Part shown: in pieces, positions 9,302 through 18,441 of the stretch
How positions within the stretch are numbered: the first letter of the stretch is position 1
Layout: every line of letters begins with the position of its first letter
Assembly (NCBI GenBank): GCA_021806005.1
Contig: JAJZDM010000023.1
Span: 1 to 40,375 of the forward strand
Length of the DNA stretch: 40,375 nt
Origin: Acidobacteriota bacterium
GTDB taxonomy: Bacteria > Acidobacteriota > Terriglobia > Terriglobales > Acidobacteriaceae
Direction: 5' to 3'
Position numbers and translations under genes: made by a program
Notes under the pieces: generated by a model
Seen by the model: the letters and a program-made list of their open reading frames with translations, nothing else
Told to the model about the DNA's origin: nothing
Databases searched by the model: none

Positions 9302-10720
9302 TCAGGCTCTCCGTCTTGGAGCCAGATCGTACTGCTTGATCTTGTACAGCAACGCCTTGTAACTGATCTGCAGTTCGTTTGCCGCTGCCTTCCGGTTCCA
9401 TCCGTTCGCCTCCAGAATCCGTTCGATTGCCGCCGCCTCAGCGTCTCCCTTCAGACTTCGGACCAGTTGCTTCAGACCTGTGCCCTTGATCTGATCGGGA
9501 GAGGAACTGGCCTCAGCATTCAGATGGGAGAAGGGACTCAGGTCGGCAAGGATCGCCATCTCATCGCCGAGGATGAGAAAGCGATTGATGACGTGTTCAA
9601 GTTCGCGGCTGTTCCCCGGCCAGGAGTAGCGGCTCAGCGCATCCAGAAGATTTTTCGAGGGGACCATCGGCTTACCACCATACTTGGTGGCCCCTTTCTG
9701 CACGAAGTGCTGGGCGAGAACTGGAATCTCGTCGCGACGGTCGCGCAGAGGAGGAATGATAAGAGAGAAGCCGTTGAGCCGATAGTAAAGATCTTCGCGA
9801 AAGCTCTTCTGGGCGATGGCCGCCTTCATATTAATGTTGGTGGCGGCGATCACACGCACGTCTACCTTCATCGGCGCCCGGCTGCCGAGCCGGGAGAAGG
9901 TTCCATCCTGCAAGACCTGGAGCAGCTTGGCCTGCAGGATGGCGGGCATCTCGCCGATCTCATCGAGAAAGATCGTTCCACCGCTGCAGATCTCGAACTT
10001 GCCGGGTTTGGCTTTGACGGCGCCGGTGAAGGCTCCCTGCTCATAGCCAAAGAGTTCACTTTCCAGAAGATCCGCAGGCATGGCAGCACAGTTCACCTTA
10101 AGGAACATGCGTTCACTGCGCTGGGACATCTTATGGGTGTACATGGCCAGAATCTCTTTGCCGGTTCCACTTTCACCCATGATAAGAACGGGAATATCGG
10201 ATTTGGCCACCAGGGCTGCCTGGGCCTGTAACTCGCGCATGCGCTTGTTGGACCAGACGAAGGAGTGGCTGTCGTCAAGCCGGATCTCCTGAGGCTCGGC
10301 GGAGGAAGCGCGGTCCACGTAGGCCAGATGCTCCTCGATGGCGGTCTCCAGGTTTCCATCCACAAAGGGCTTGAGGACGACACCCCGTGGCCCGATACGA
10401 GTGACGATCTCCAGCTCTTTGACCTCGGCCGAGCAGGAGAGGATGATCATCGGAACATCCGGGAGAGAAGCGCGCACGTGGGAGAGGGTGGGGAGCGACT
10501 GCTCGATGTTCTCCCATGCGAGCAGCACAAGATGGGGCTCGGGACCGCTGGCGCAGTGGCTGAGCAGCGAACTCTCGTCCGAGAAAAGGCTTAAACTGTA
10601 CTGGCTGCTCAATACCTCACGCAGGTAATCGAGTACCGCAAGATTGGAGTCCAAGGCGAACAGTCGTGGCTTTGGCGTCTGCGCGAGCTTTGGAACGCCA
10701 AATGACATTGTGTTCGACAT
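9302..10720 (-). CDS. Sigma-54-dependent activator with a degenerate receiver domain
   Basis: A 472-residue NtrC-family regulator. A receiver-like domain (about 18-130) is followed by a complete AAA+ domain: Walker A GESGTGKE (182-189), GAFTGA (229-234) for sigma-54 contact, Walker B TIFLDEIGE (249-257). A Fis-type HTH is at the end (NGWNRKAAANELQISYKALL). The receiver keeps the late Lys117 (VLKPF), but the phosphoacceptor position reads LVLLAWEN with no Asp (residues 64-71), and the usual acidic pair is reduced to one Asp (D24). It therefore probably is not controlled by normal phosphorylation. It resembles PrsR-type regulators of PEP-CTERM/EPS loci. Divergent from a second activator. Confidence 0.88.
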   Translation of the reverse strand: MSNTMSFGVPKLAQTPKPRLFALDSNLAVLDYLREVLSSQYSLSLFSDESSLLSHCASGPEPHLVLLAWENIEQSLPTLSHVRASLPDVPMIILSCSAEVKELEIVTRIGPRGVVLKPFVDGNLETAIEEHLAYVDRASSAEPQEIRLDDSHSFVWSNKRMRELQAQAALVAKSDIPVLIMGESGTGKEILAMYTHKMSQRSERMFLKVNCAAMPADLLESELFGYEQGAFTGAVKAKPGKFEICSGGTIFLDEIGEMPAILQAKLLQVLQDGTFSRLGSRAPMKVDVRVIAATNINMKAAIAQKSFREDLYYRLNGFSLIIPPLRDRRDEIPVLAQHFVQKGATKYGGKPMVPSKNLLDALSRYSWPGNSRELEHVINRFLILGDEMAILADLSPFSHLNAEASSSPDQIKGTGLKQLVRSLKGDAEAAAIERILEANGWNRKAAANELQISYKALLYKIKQYDLAPRRRA

Positions 10721-11036
10721 CGCGAGGCTCCTGAATTACCCGTGTCCGGTTCTGGCGACCGAAGTTCGCAGACGTTGGATGTTTACGTTCGATGCGCGGA
10801 AAGACAACATCCAAGCCCTGGATGAAGCAGGCTCCCATCGCCGTCAAGGTGGAATCAGTCTAGACGAACCAAAAGATAAAAGGAAGAACTTTGCAGTCAA
10901 AAAGGAAAAAAAATTCCACCTTGTTTGTATTAATCACTCGGTAAACAAAGGGATTTCCACCACATGCTGGATGCAATTCAGTGCATATGTGTGTTTCCAG
11001 AGGGCAAATTACTCCGGGATTACAGCAGGTGACGTA
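10721..11036. other. Intergenic region between the two divergent sigma-54 activator genes
   Basis: No gene is supported. A markedly A-rich patch at about 10866-10915 contrasts with the GC-rich surroundings and could be a bendable or factor-binding site between the divergent promoters. The + frame 10644-11093 runs antisense into the regulator and has no family resemblance. Confidence 0.5.
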
Positions 11037-11052
11037 TGGCCTCCAACGTGCA
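11037..11052 (+). promoter_or_regulatory. Candidate sigma-54 promoter of the second activator gene
   Basis: TGGC, eight bases, GTGCA, with GG at 11038-11039 and GC at 11050-11051 exactly 10 bases apart. The outer bases are identical to those of the element at 692-707. The start codon is 51 bases downstream of the element. Autoactivation or cross-activation by one of the two neighbouring activators would fit. Confidence 0.5.
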
Positions 11053-11102
11053 CTGCTTCCGGGCAGGTTAGCAAAATCACAGATCGCTGGTAGGACATCC
11101 CT

Positions 11103-12194
11103 TTGGACCACTTCGTAAATTCGGCAGCATTTCTGGATCTCCCGCCATTGGATATCGTCTTTGGGCGCACCGCATCCATGCAGGCTGTTCGCCAGAAGAT
11201 TGAGCGGGTGGCGACCACGGATGTACCCGTGCTGCTGCAGGGGGAGACCGGCACGGGCAAAGAGATCTGTGCGCGGCTGGTGCATGCCTTCTCCCGGCGC
11301 TCGAAAGACTCACTGGTGAAGGTGAACTGCCCTTCGATTCCGCAGACGCTGCTGGAGACCGAACTCTTTGGTTATGAGAAGGGGGCCTTTACGGGCGCCC
11401 ATACGACCAAACGCGGACGTGTTGAGCAGGCCCACCTGGGCACGCTGTTTCTGGATGAGGTCGGCAGCCTGGATCTGATGGTACAGTCCAAGCTGCTGCA
11501 GGTACTGCAGGACGGAACCTTTGTGCGGGTGGGCGGACACTCTACGCAGTCGATCGAGACACGGCTGGTGTCTGCGGCGAACCGGGATCTTCGCAGCCAG
11601 GTGGAGGATGGTTCCTTCCGTCTGGACTTCCTGTACCGCATCAACGCGGTGACCATCAACCTTCCCCCTCTGCGGTCGCGGCGGGAAGACGTTCCACAAC
11701 TGGTGGATTACTTTCTGGAGCAGCACGCGCGCACCTTCAGCCTCTCGCCCCGGCCGCTCTCCCGCAATGCACTGGAACTGATGCAGCGCTATGACTGGCC
11801 CGGGAACATTCGCCAACTGGAGAATATCGTCCGCAGCTATGTGCTGATCGGCAATGAAGAGATTCTGGCCGACGAACTGATGCCGCAGCAGGAAGTGAGC
11901 GACAGGGTGATGGCGGATATTGATCTGAGTGAGCCTGTCTCACTACGACACATCACCAAAAAGGCGACGCTCGATCTGGAGCGCCACATCATTCTCAAGG
12001 CGCTCCAGGCCAATAGCTGGAACCGCCAGAAGACCGCAAAGTGGCTTCATATCAGCTATCGCTCTCTGCTGTACAAGCTGAGCGAGGAGAGTGCCCCTGT
12101 TCTTCTGATGCCTTCCGCCCAGAAGCATGGTCCGGCGAAGGCTGCAGTCGATGATCCGTTGCGACGCAAGCTGAGCGTTCCGACACATCGCTGA
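11103..12194 (+). CDS. Sigma-54-dependent activator without receiver domain
   Basis: A 363-residue enhancer-binding protein made of an AAA+ domain and a Fis-type HTH only. Walker A is GETGTGKE (47-54), the sigma-54 contact loop GAFTGA is at 94-99, Walker B TLFLDEVGS starts at 114, and the HTH is near 295-325 (NSWNRQKTAKWLHISYRSLL). The start is a TTG codon with AGGA at 11092-11095; an in-frame stop at 11091 rules out anything longer, and the next Met (11176) would cut into the conserved N-terminus. With no sensory domain, activity may be set by abundance or by a partner, as with PspF-like activators. The PEP-CTERM gene follows 73 bases later. Confidence 0.87.
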   Translation: MDHFVNSAAFLDLPPLDIVFGRTASMQAVRQKIERVATTDVPVLLQGETGTGKEICARLVHAFSRRSKDSLVKVNCPSIPQTLLETELFGYEKGAFTGAHTTKRGRVEQAHLGTLFLDEVGSLDLMVQSKLLQVLQDGTFVRVGGHSTQSIETRLVSAANRDLRSQVEDGSFRLDFLYRINAVTINLPPLRSRREDVPQLVDYFLEQHARTFSLSPRPLSRNALELMQRYDWPGNIRQLENIVRSYVLIGNEEILADELMPQQEVSDRVMADIDLSEPVSLRHITKKATLDLERHIILKALQANSWNRQKTAKWLHISYRSLLYKLSEESAPVLLMPSAQKHGPAKAAVDDPLRRKLSVPTHR

Positions 12195-12267
12195 CGAGTG
12201 GAACGACGACAAAGGTATTGGACGCAGGCTTCAGAGTTGACTTGAGAGCATTGCACGAGGATCTCCG

Positions 12268-12861
12268 ATGAGAATGAGATTTCGATTACCGCTATTCATC
12301 TTGTTGATGATCGCCAGTGTCGGTATCGGTACGATGGGGGTACACGCGTCCACGGACTGCCAGAATCTGTTTCTTGCCTATAAGAACCAGGTTGCAAAGC
12401 GTCTGCGTCACCGGGTGAGCGCGGCGACGCTGGCACGGTGGGCAGCCTGGAACAAAGCCCATCCCCACTACCACCCCACCAGGCAGGAGTCGCTGGACAA
12501 GATCAACTTCGTCTGTGGCGTTCCCACGATCCCTTCTGGAATGGATACAGCCGTCCCGCCGATAGCGCTGCCTCCGTTGCTTACCTCGATGACCAACACG
12601 TTTACCGCTCCCAGCCTACCCGGGGTTACGGTGGCGAACCTGGCGCCCCCGGATACTCCGGGAGTGCCTCCGAGCGGAGATCCGGTGTACCCTACGGTGC
12701 TCTCCCCTGGTCCTCCGGGGAGTTATAGCCCACCCTTGTCGGCGACGCCTGAGCCGGCAAGCCTGGTCTTCATGACCACGGGGGTTGTGACGATCTCCGG
12801 GATGGCGCTGTGGAGACGGCGGCCCAGGATGGTCCCCCAGTCTCCGGCGGAGGTCTCCTGA
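12268..12861 (+). CDS. PEP-CTERM sorting-domain protein
   Basis: A 197-residue exported protein. It has a signal peptide (residues 1-28, ending VHAS), a short Cys-containing domain with a basic, aromatic helix (about 30-85), a Pro-rich linker (about 87-157), and a classical PEP-CTERM tail: PEP at 161-163, hydrophobic helix 166-182, Arg cluster RRR at 183-185. Ten further residues follow the RRRPR, slightly more than usual. PEP-CTERM proteins are cut and sorted by an exosortase; none is in this window. GAGGA at 12257-12261 supports the start. Beside two sigma-54 activators it fits the known link between EPS, PEP-CTERM and sigma-54 control. Confidence 0.85.
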   Translation: MRMRFRLPLFILLMIASVGIGTMGVHASTDCQNLFLAYKNQVAKRLRHRVSAATLARWAAWNKAHPHYHPTRQESLDKINFVCGVPTIPSGMDTAVPPIALPPLLTSMTNTFTAPSLPGVTVANLAPPDTPGVPPSGDPVYPTVLSPGPPGSYSPPLSATPEPASLVFMTTGVVTISGMALWRRRPRMVPQSPAEVS

Positions 12862-12968
12862 TGGTACGCGGAGAGCTCTGCCGGCGATCTGAAGTTCATT
12901 CCAGCGGGGAGGAACACTCTATCCGAGGTCAAAGGCAGAGTCCCGGTTTGACAGCAGAAGCCTGGCTT

Positions 12969-14870
12969 CTATGGATCTGACGGCGGAGAATTGGAGACCA
13001 GCATCTCCTGAGACTCCTGCATTGCTGGCTGGTGCTGGGGCAGGGAGTGGTTCATTTCGGGCTGAGGAAATGGTTGAGCGGGAAGGGGCAGGCCGACGCG
13101 CTGCATAACATGGTGGAGGCGAGGCTGATTGCGAACCGGGGCGAGGCTGGGGTCGACCATGAGGGTGATCAACCACCAGGAGTGTTCCCGAAGAGCACGG
13201 TCGAGAGCGGCGTAGGCCTGATCGGGTTGGCCGACGGCGAAGTAGAGTTGTGCCTGTTGGAAGTTGGTGGGGGAGTGGCGGGCGCGGAGCAGGGTGTGGA
13301 GTTCGGCGCGAGCCTGAGGGAGCCTGCCTGCGCGGGCATCGATGTGGATGCGCAGGACCTGCTGGCTGGTGGGGTCAGCGGTGAGGCGAGTGTAGATGCC
13401 GGCTTCTTTCTGAGCATTGGCGAAGTCATCCAGATCCATGTAGGCAGTTGCCAGGTAGTTATGCCCCGGAACGAAGCCGGGATAGAGTGCCAGGATGCGG
13501 TGAAGCTCGGTGATGGCCTCTGGGGCGCGGCCGGCGTAGCAGTAGCCGACGGCCAGGTCGCTACCGGCGATGGCGGAGAGAGGATCAAGATCGCGGGACT
13601 TGCGGAGTTCGGCGATGCTCTGGTCGAATCGGCGCATGTCGCCTAGAAACTCGCCGTACCACTGGTGAGCCGTGGCGTAGCTGGGACTGAGTTGGATGGC
13701 CTTGCGGAAGTAGGCTTCAGCCAGGGGAAAGTTCCACTCATAGCGGTAGGTCTCAAAGGCAAGCGCCGTGTAGGCCTGGGCAGAGACCGGATCCAGAGAG
13801 AGCGCGGTCTGGGCGGCGGCGCGGGCCTTGGGGAAGGCTTCTCTGGAGGAAAGGCTGCCCCAGACGGTAAGAAGATTGTAGCCGTCGGCGAGACCAGCGT
13901 AGGCGGGAGCGTACCGCGGGTCCCTCGCGATGGCCTGCTGGAAGGAGTCGATCGCTTTATGAAGATTGGACTCGTCGCGCTGACTTAGATAGTAGAGGCC
14001 GGTGAGGTAGGCGATGCGGACGCTGGGATCGCTGAGGTCGCTGGAGTCGCGCTCGGCGAGGGTGGGGGGAGCAGACCTGCCGGTAAGGCGCTGGCTGACG
14101 GCGGCGGTGATGTCGGTGGCGACCTCGTCTTGCAGCGCGAGGGCGTCACTGAACGGACGCGTGTAGCTTCCGGCCCAAACCAGACGGTCATGAGCGGGGT
14201 CGATGAGCCGCGCGGTGATGCGAGCCTTACCGTCCTGGTGTGCGATGGCGCCTTCAAGGATGAGCGAAGCGTGAAGTTGCCGAGCGATGGAGGCGATGGA
14301 GGCGTGGGTGGATCGGAAGGGAAGGACGGAGTGGCGGGAGATGACCTGCAGGTTGGGAGTTGTGCCGAGGCCGGTGATGAGGTCGTCCGTGAAGGCGTCG
14401 ACCCAGAGATTGTGGTTGTCCTGAGCGGAGAGATCTTCAAAGGGGAGGACGGCGAGGGTCTGGTTGGGTGGGAGCACGGCCAGTTCGCGGAGGTGGGGGA
14501 GATGCCAGGCCAGTGCGGCGAGCGCAGCGACCAGAAGGGGCGCGGCAGAGGCGAAGAGGACGAGGCGCGAGGTCTGGCGGCGCGGATGGGGTAGAGGGGG
14601 TGCGGCCGCTGCGGGTAGGTTCAAGGGGCGATCCTGGCGGCGGTTGTGCAGCCAGGCGTCCAGTTCGGAGGGGAAGGCGTAGACGCTCGATCGGGAGTTG
14701 TGCTCGTGACGGTGGATGGGGAGAGCTTCGCTCTTCTCCCAGAGCTGAACGGTGCGGATGTCGCGATCGAAGTAGGCAGCGATCTCTTTCCAGGAGTTCA
14801 GACGAGTGTCCGCGGATGGATGGACCGTGTCGCTCTGGGAGGAGAGGGGACGGCTTGCAGGAAGGGACAT
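12969..14870 (-). CDS. HTH-transmembrane-TPR regulatory protein
   Basis: A 633-residue one-component membrane regulator of a type frequent in Acidobacteria. The N-terminus is a MerR-like/excisionase-type HTH (about 25-75: NSWKEIAAYFDRDIRTVQLW, then SSVYAFPSELDAWL). A transmembrane helix lies at about 103-123. The outer part begins with a TolB/FlgO-like segment (LAVLPFEDLS at 139-148, with FTDDLITGLG and ISRHSVLPF after it), followed by about seven TPR-like repeats (about 270-560). It resembles CadC-like adenylate-cyclase-type regulators in plan. It is divergent from the Ig-domain lipoprotein 203 bases away, which it may control; that is inference. Confidence 0.82.
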   Translation of the reverse strand: MSLPASRPLSSQSDTVHPSADTRLNSWKEIAAYFDRDIRTVQLWEKSEALPIHRHEHNSRSSVYAFPSELDAWLHNRRQDRPLNLPAAAAPPLPHPRRQTSRLVLFASAAPLLVAALAALAWHLPHLRELAVLPPNQTLAVLPFEDLSAQDNHNLWVDAFTDDLITGLGTTPNLQVISRHSVLPFRSTHASIASIARQLHASLILEGAIAHQDGKARITARLIDPAHDRLVWAGSYTRPFSDALALQDEVATDITAAVSQRLTGRSAPPTLAERDSSDLSDPSVRIAYLTGLYYLSQRDESNLHKAIDSFQQAIARDPRYAPAYAGLADGYNLLTVWGSLSSREAFPKARAAAQTALSLDPVSAQAYTALAFETYRYEWNFPLAEAYFRKAIQLSPSYATAHQWYGEFLGDMRRFDQSIAELRKSRDLDPLSAIAGSDLAVGYCYAGRAPEAITELHRILALYPGFVPGHNYLATAYMDLDDFANAQKEAGIYTRLTADPTSQQVLRIHIDARAGRLPQARAELHTLLRARHSPTNFQQAQLYFAVGQPDQAYAALDRALREHSWWLITLMVDPSLAPVRNQPRLHHVMQRVGLPLPAQPFPQPEMNHSLPQHQPAMQESQEMLVSNSPPSDP

Positions 14871-15073
14871 TCGAGCTACCCCCTATTCAACCGGCAGAGA
14901 GCTGCGCTTTGAGAACACCATGGCAGAGACGTGTGCCGAAGGATACCACAAAGACGAAATCAGACGAAAGAGGTGCAAAAGGGCTTGATTTCGCTTGTGC
15001 GGGCATCGAGGTGTCGATGACGCTGGGGCACGCTCCAACGAGTTCCGTTGGTGGATGTTCTTCAGGAGAGGTC

Positions 15074-18000
15074 ATGAGAAAGTCAGAGATCCGGTCGGGT
15101 TGGATAGGGACAGTGGTGGCGATGGTTGGCCTGGGGATCGCAGCGAGCTTGACCGGGTGCGGAGGAAGCTCAGGACCGTCGGCGGTGACGATCTCTGGAG
15201 CGTCGAGTGTCGATCCGGGGGACGCGGTGACGTTTTCCGCGACGGTCAAGAATGATTCCAACAACGCAGGGGTGAGTTGGACGCTCTCGGGGACGGGCTG
15301 CACGGGGTCGGCGTGCGGGGCTCTTTCGGGGACGACGACAAGCAGCGCGACTTACACGGCGCCGACGCCGGTGACGACGGCATTTACGGTGACGATTACG
15401 GCTACGAGCGTGGCCAAGACGGGCGTGACCGGGAGTGCGACGGTGAGTGTGCCGGTGAATCCTGCGGTGACGACGCCGGCTGGAGCGCTGGTCGGAGGAG
15501 CGGTGGGTACGGCCTACTCAGTTACGTTGGTGGGGGTGGGCGGGATCTCGCCGTATACGTGGACGGTGGTGTCAGGATCGCTGCCAGGGGGGCTGAGCCT
15601 TTCAAGCGCGGGCGTGCTTGCAGGGACGCCTGCGGCGGTGGGCAGCTTCAATGTGACAGTGAAGATGACGGACGCCGGGTCGCCGGCGCTGACGGCTACC
15701 GCGGCGTTTACGATTGCAATTGCAGCGGCGCCTGCGGTTGTGTTCTCGACGACGACTCTGCCAGGCGGGACGGTGGGAACGGTATACTCTGCCAGCGTGG
15801 TTGCGAGCGGCGGAGCGGGAACACTGAGCTACGCGCTTGCCAGCGGTTCGCTGCCGGCCGGCCTGAGTCTATCGAGCGCAGGTGCGCTCTCCGGCAAGCC
15901 AACGGCGGGTGGAACGAGCAGTTTCACGGTGAAGGCAGCCGACGCCTATGGAGACACCGGAACCAGCGGAATACTGGCGATTGCAGTGGCGTATCCGGCG
16001 CTGACGGTGACGACGACGAGTGTACCCAATGGTGTGGCGGGCGATGCGTACTCGGAGACGCTGGCAGCGGCCGGTGGTACTGGAACAGGGTATGTGTGGA
16101 CGGTAACATCGGGTGGAAGCAGCCTGACGGGAGTGGGATTGAGTGTGTCGAGCGCCGGCGTGCTCTCCGGCGCGTCGCCGACGGCGGGAACGGCCAGCTT
16201 TACGGTGAAGGTGACGGACTCTGCGAGCGATACGGCCACGGCCAATCTGACGGTGACGATTGGGGCCGGGCTGACGGTGACGACGACCAGCCTGCCAAAC
16301 GGAACGGTGGGGACCAGCTACTCCGATACTCTGGCGGCGAGCGGCGGTTCGGGTGCGGGATATGCGTGGACGGTGACCGCGGGAACGGGGTTGAGCGCGG
16401 AGGGGTTGTCCCTGAGCAGTGCAGGCGTGATCACCGGAACGCCGAGCACGACGGAGACGGCCGCGAGCTTTACGGTGAAGGTGACCGACTCCGCAGGAAA
16501 CACAGCGACGGCGACGCTGGCGCTGACGGTGAACTATGGAGCGTTGAGCATCACCACATCCAGCATTCCCGGGGCGACGGTGGGTACCAGCTACAGCGAG
16601 CAGTTTGTTGCGTCGGGAGGCAGCGGCAACTACTCCTGGGCGGTGACGACGAACCTGAGTGGGCTGACGGGCGAGTCGTTGACGTTTACCACCGGCGGGT
16701 TGCTCTCTGGAACGCCGACGGCGGTGGGAAGTGTCGCATTCACCGTGACGGTGACTGATACGACCACGAAGAATACGATGAACGGCTCTTACACCCTGGT
16801 GGTGAGTTCGGCGACGGCGGCGTTGTGCAGCCACGACGGCAGTGGGAACTCGCTGCTGAATGGAAACTATGCGTTCCTGCTGGGAGGGTTTGATCCGAAC
16901 GGAAACCACTACTACCAGATTGGAGAGTTTGCTGCCGATGGCAAGGGAGACATCACGAGTGGCAACGGAGATGTGAACAGCAGCGGGTTCGCGACGCAAG
17001 GCGAGCAGGAGTACACCTTCACCGGCACGTACTCGATTGGGAGCACGGATGATCGCGGGATCATGACGGTGACCAACGCGAACACCACGGCAACCGGGTT
17101 GCCGTCGACCGGAGAGTACTGTTTTGCTGCAGATACGGTCCAGAGCAACGTGGCTCAAAGCGGGCACATCCTTGAAGCCGATGGATCGGGCTTCGTGGTG
17201 AGTGGGTTCTTTGAAATCCAGGACACGGCTGATTTTACAAACTCGGCGCTGAGCACAGGGTACGCGTTCGAACTCCAGGGCGTGAACACGGCGACGGTCA
17301 ATGGAAGCGCGACGACGGCACCTGCGGGAATCATCGGACAGCTAGTCTTCAACGGTGCGGGAGGCATCAGCAGCGGACAGGTAGACAAGGCGCAATACGA
17401 CCCGAGCACGGAGAGTACAACGTATCAGGCAGCACAGAGTATCGCATCCGGCAGCACCTATTCGATTACGTCCAGCGGGCGGGGTACGCTGATCGCAGCG
17501 TCCAGCACAAATTCGACGCCGTTTGTGATCTACCTGATGGGCAACGGCAATCGGTTTGTGATCCTCTCGGCGGACAACGTGAGTACAACAACGCTGCTGG
17601 AAGGGCAGGCGGACCAACAGACGGTGACCAGCTTTACGACCGCGAACGTACAGGCGACGGTTGCGTTCCGCGGACTTGGAGCGAGCAACGTATCCAGCAC
17701 GTCGACGCCAGAGTATGTGGATGAGGCGTCAGTGGGCGAGATGAGTCTGAATGGGTCAGGCGGCGTGAGCGTGGTGGTGGATGACAGCGTCGGTGGAACG
17801 ATCAACGCGACCGAAGACCTGACCGGGGGCACGTACACCGTGAGTTCGCTGGGCTACCTGCAACTCTCGGGAGTTGGGAAGCACAACCCGAACTTCTACC
17901 TGTATGCGCCGGGCGCCGGATTTGGAATGTCTCCCGCCTCCAGTCTGCAGATGCTGTACCTGCGGCCGCAGACGGTTCCGACGGGAGGGTTTACGACGGC

Positions 18001-18370
18001 GAGCATCAGCGGGGCCTATGGGCTGGGGACGATTCCGCCGATGGCGTACAGCGTCAACGGCACGGGTACAGCCAGCGGACAGGGATTTCCGTCTGTGTCC
18101 ACGGGGAACATTGTGACCTCTGTGGGCACCCTGACGATCACGAATGATAACAATAGCGCGCCGGGACTGCCGGCGGACATCACCGTGGACCAGACAACCA
18201 GCAATACCTGGAGTCTGGACCCGACATATGGAGCCAATGATGGACGGTTCACAGTCAGCGATGCCAATGGTACGCAGGTGGTCGGATATATCCTGTCACC
18301 CGCGGAGGTCTTTGCGATGAGCTACCAGAGCGGGATGGATCCGTCCGTGTATGAGGTAAATCATCAGTGA
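15074..18370 (+). CDS. Large Ig-domain (He_PIG-type) lipoprotein
   Basis: A 1098-residue surface protein. A lipoprotein signal ends in the lipobox LTGC (Cys29). A first Ig-like domain (about 37-130) is followed by about five putative-Ig repeats of about 85-90 residues with recurring GLSLSSAGVLSGTP and ASFTVKVTDSA-type motifs (to about 580). From about 585 a different region starts with a LLNGNYAFLLGGFD motif that recurs in acidobacterial surface proteins; it is rich in Ser, Thr and Gly. Probable roles are adhesion or cell-surface structure; no enzyme motif is seen. The frame is open far upstream, but the ATG at 15074 with AGGAGAG at 15064-15070 begins the signal peptide. Confidence 0.85.
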   Translation: MRKSEIRSGWIGTVVAMVGLGIAASLTGCGGSSGPSAVTISGASSVDPGDAVTFSATVKNDSNNAGVSWTLSGTGCTGSACGALSGTTTSSATYTAPTPVTTAFTVTITATSVAKTGVTGSATVSVPVNPAVTTPAGALVGGAVGTAYSVTLVGVGGISPYTWTVVSGSLPGGLSLSSAGVLAGTPAAVGSFNVTVKMTDAGSPALTATAAFTIAIAAAPAVVFSTTTLPGGTVGTVYSASVVASGGAGTLSYALASGSLPAGLSLSSAGALSGKPTAGGTSSFTVKAADAYGDTGTSGILAIAVAYPALTVTTTSVPNGVAGDAYSETLAAAGGTGTGYVWTVTSGGSSLTGVGLSVSSAGVLSGASPTAGTASFTVKVTDSASDTATANLTVTIGAGLTVTTTSLPNGTVGTSYSDTLAASGGSGAGYAWTVTAGTGLSAEGLSLSSAGVITGTPSTTETAASFTVKVTDSAGNTATATLALTVNYGALSITTSSIPGATVGTSYSEQFVASGGSGNYSWAVTTNLSGLTGESLTFTTGGLLSGTPTAVGSVAFTVTVTDTTTKNTMNGSYTLVVSSATAALCSHDGSGNSLLNGNYAFLLGGFDPNGNHYYQIGEFAADGKGDITSGNGDVNSSGFATQGEQEYTFTGTYSIGSTDDRGIMTVTNANTTATGLPSTGEYCFAADTVQSNVAQSGHILEADGSGFVVSGFFEIQDTADFTNSALSTGYAFELQGVNTATVNGSATTAPAGIIGQLVFNGAGGISSGQVDKAQYDPSTESTTYQAAQSIASGSTYSITSSGRGTLIAASSTNSTPFVIYLMGNGNRFVILSADNVSTTTLLEGQADQQTVTSFTTANVQATVAFRGLGASNVSSTSTPEYVDEASVGEMSLNGSGGVSVVVDDSVGGTINATEDLTGGTYTVSSLGYLQLSGVGKHNPNFYLYAPGAGFGMSPASSLQMLYLRPQTVPTGGFTTASISGAYGLGTIPPMAYSVNGTGTASGQGFPSVSTGNIVTSVGTLTITNDNNSAPGLPADITVDQTTSNTWSLDPTYGANDGRFTVSDANGTQVVGYILSPAEVFAMSYQSGMDPSVYEVNHQ

Positions 18371-18407
18371 CCGGATCCACAGACCGTTACATCCATAGAC
18401 GTTCCCA

Positions 18408-18441
18408 GCCCGGAGGCGATTGATGGCGAACGCCTCCGGGC
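18408..18441. terminator. Probable terminator hairpin after the Ig lipoprotein
   Basis: Perfect 11-base arms GCCCGGAGGCG (18408-18418) and its complement (18431-18441) around a 12-base loop, 37 bases after the stop codon. The tail has only a short T run, so it may be a weak intrinsic or a bidirectional terminator; the next gene is convergent. Confidence 0.55.

Noticed and set aside
10644-11093. 149-codon + frame across the divergent promoter region
   Set aside because: Its first part is antisense to the regulator and the rest covers the A-rich gap and promoter; no family resemblance.
15277-17167. Long frames in other registers inside the Ig lipoprotein gene (15277-16758 + and 15869-17167 -)
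   Set aside because: They arise from the repetitive GC-rich DNA of the Ig domains; the frame with signal peptide and domains is the one starting at 15074.
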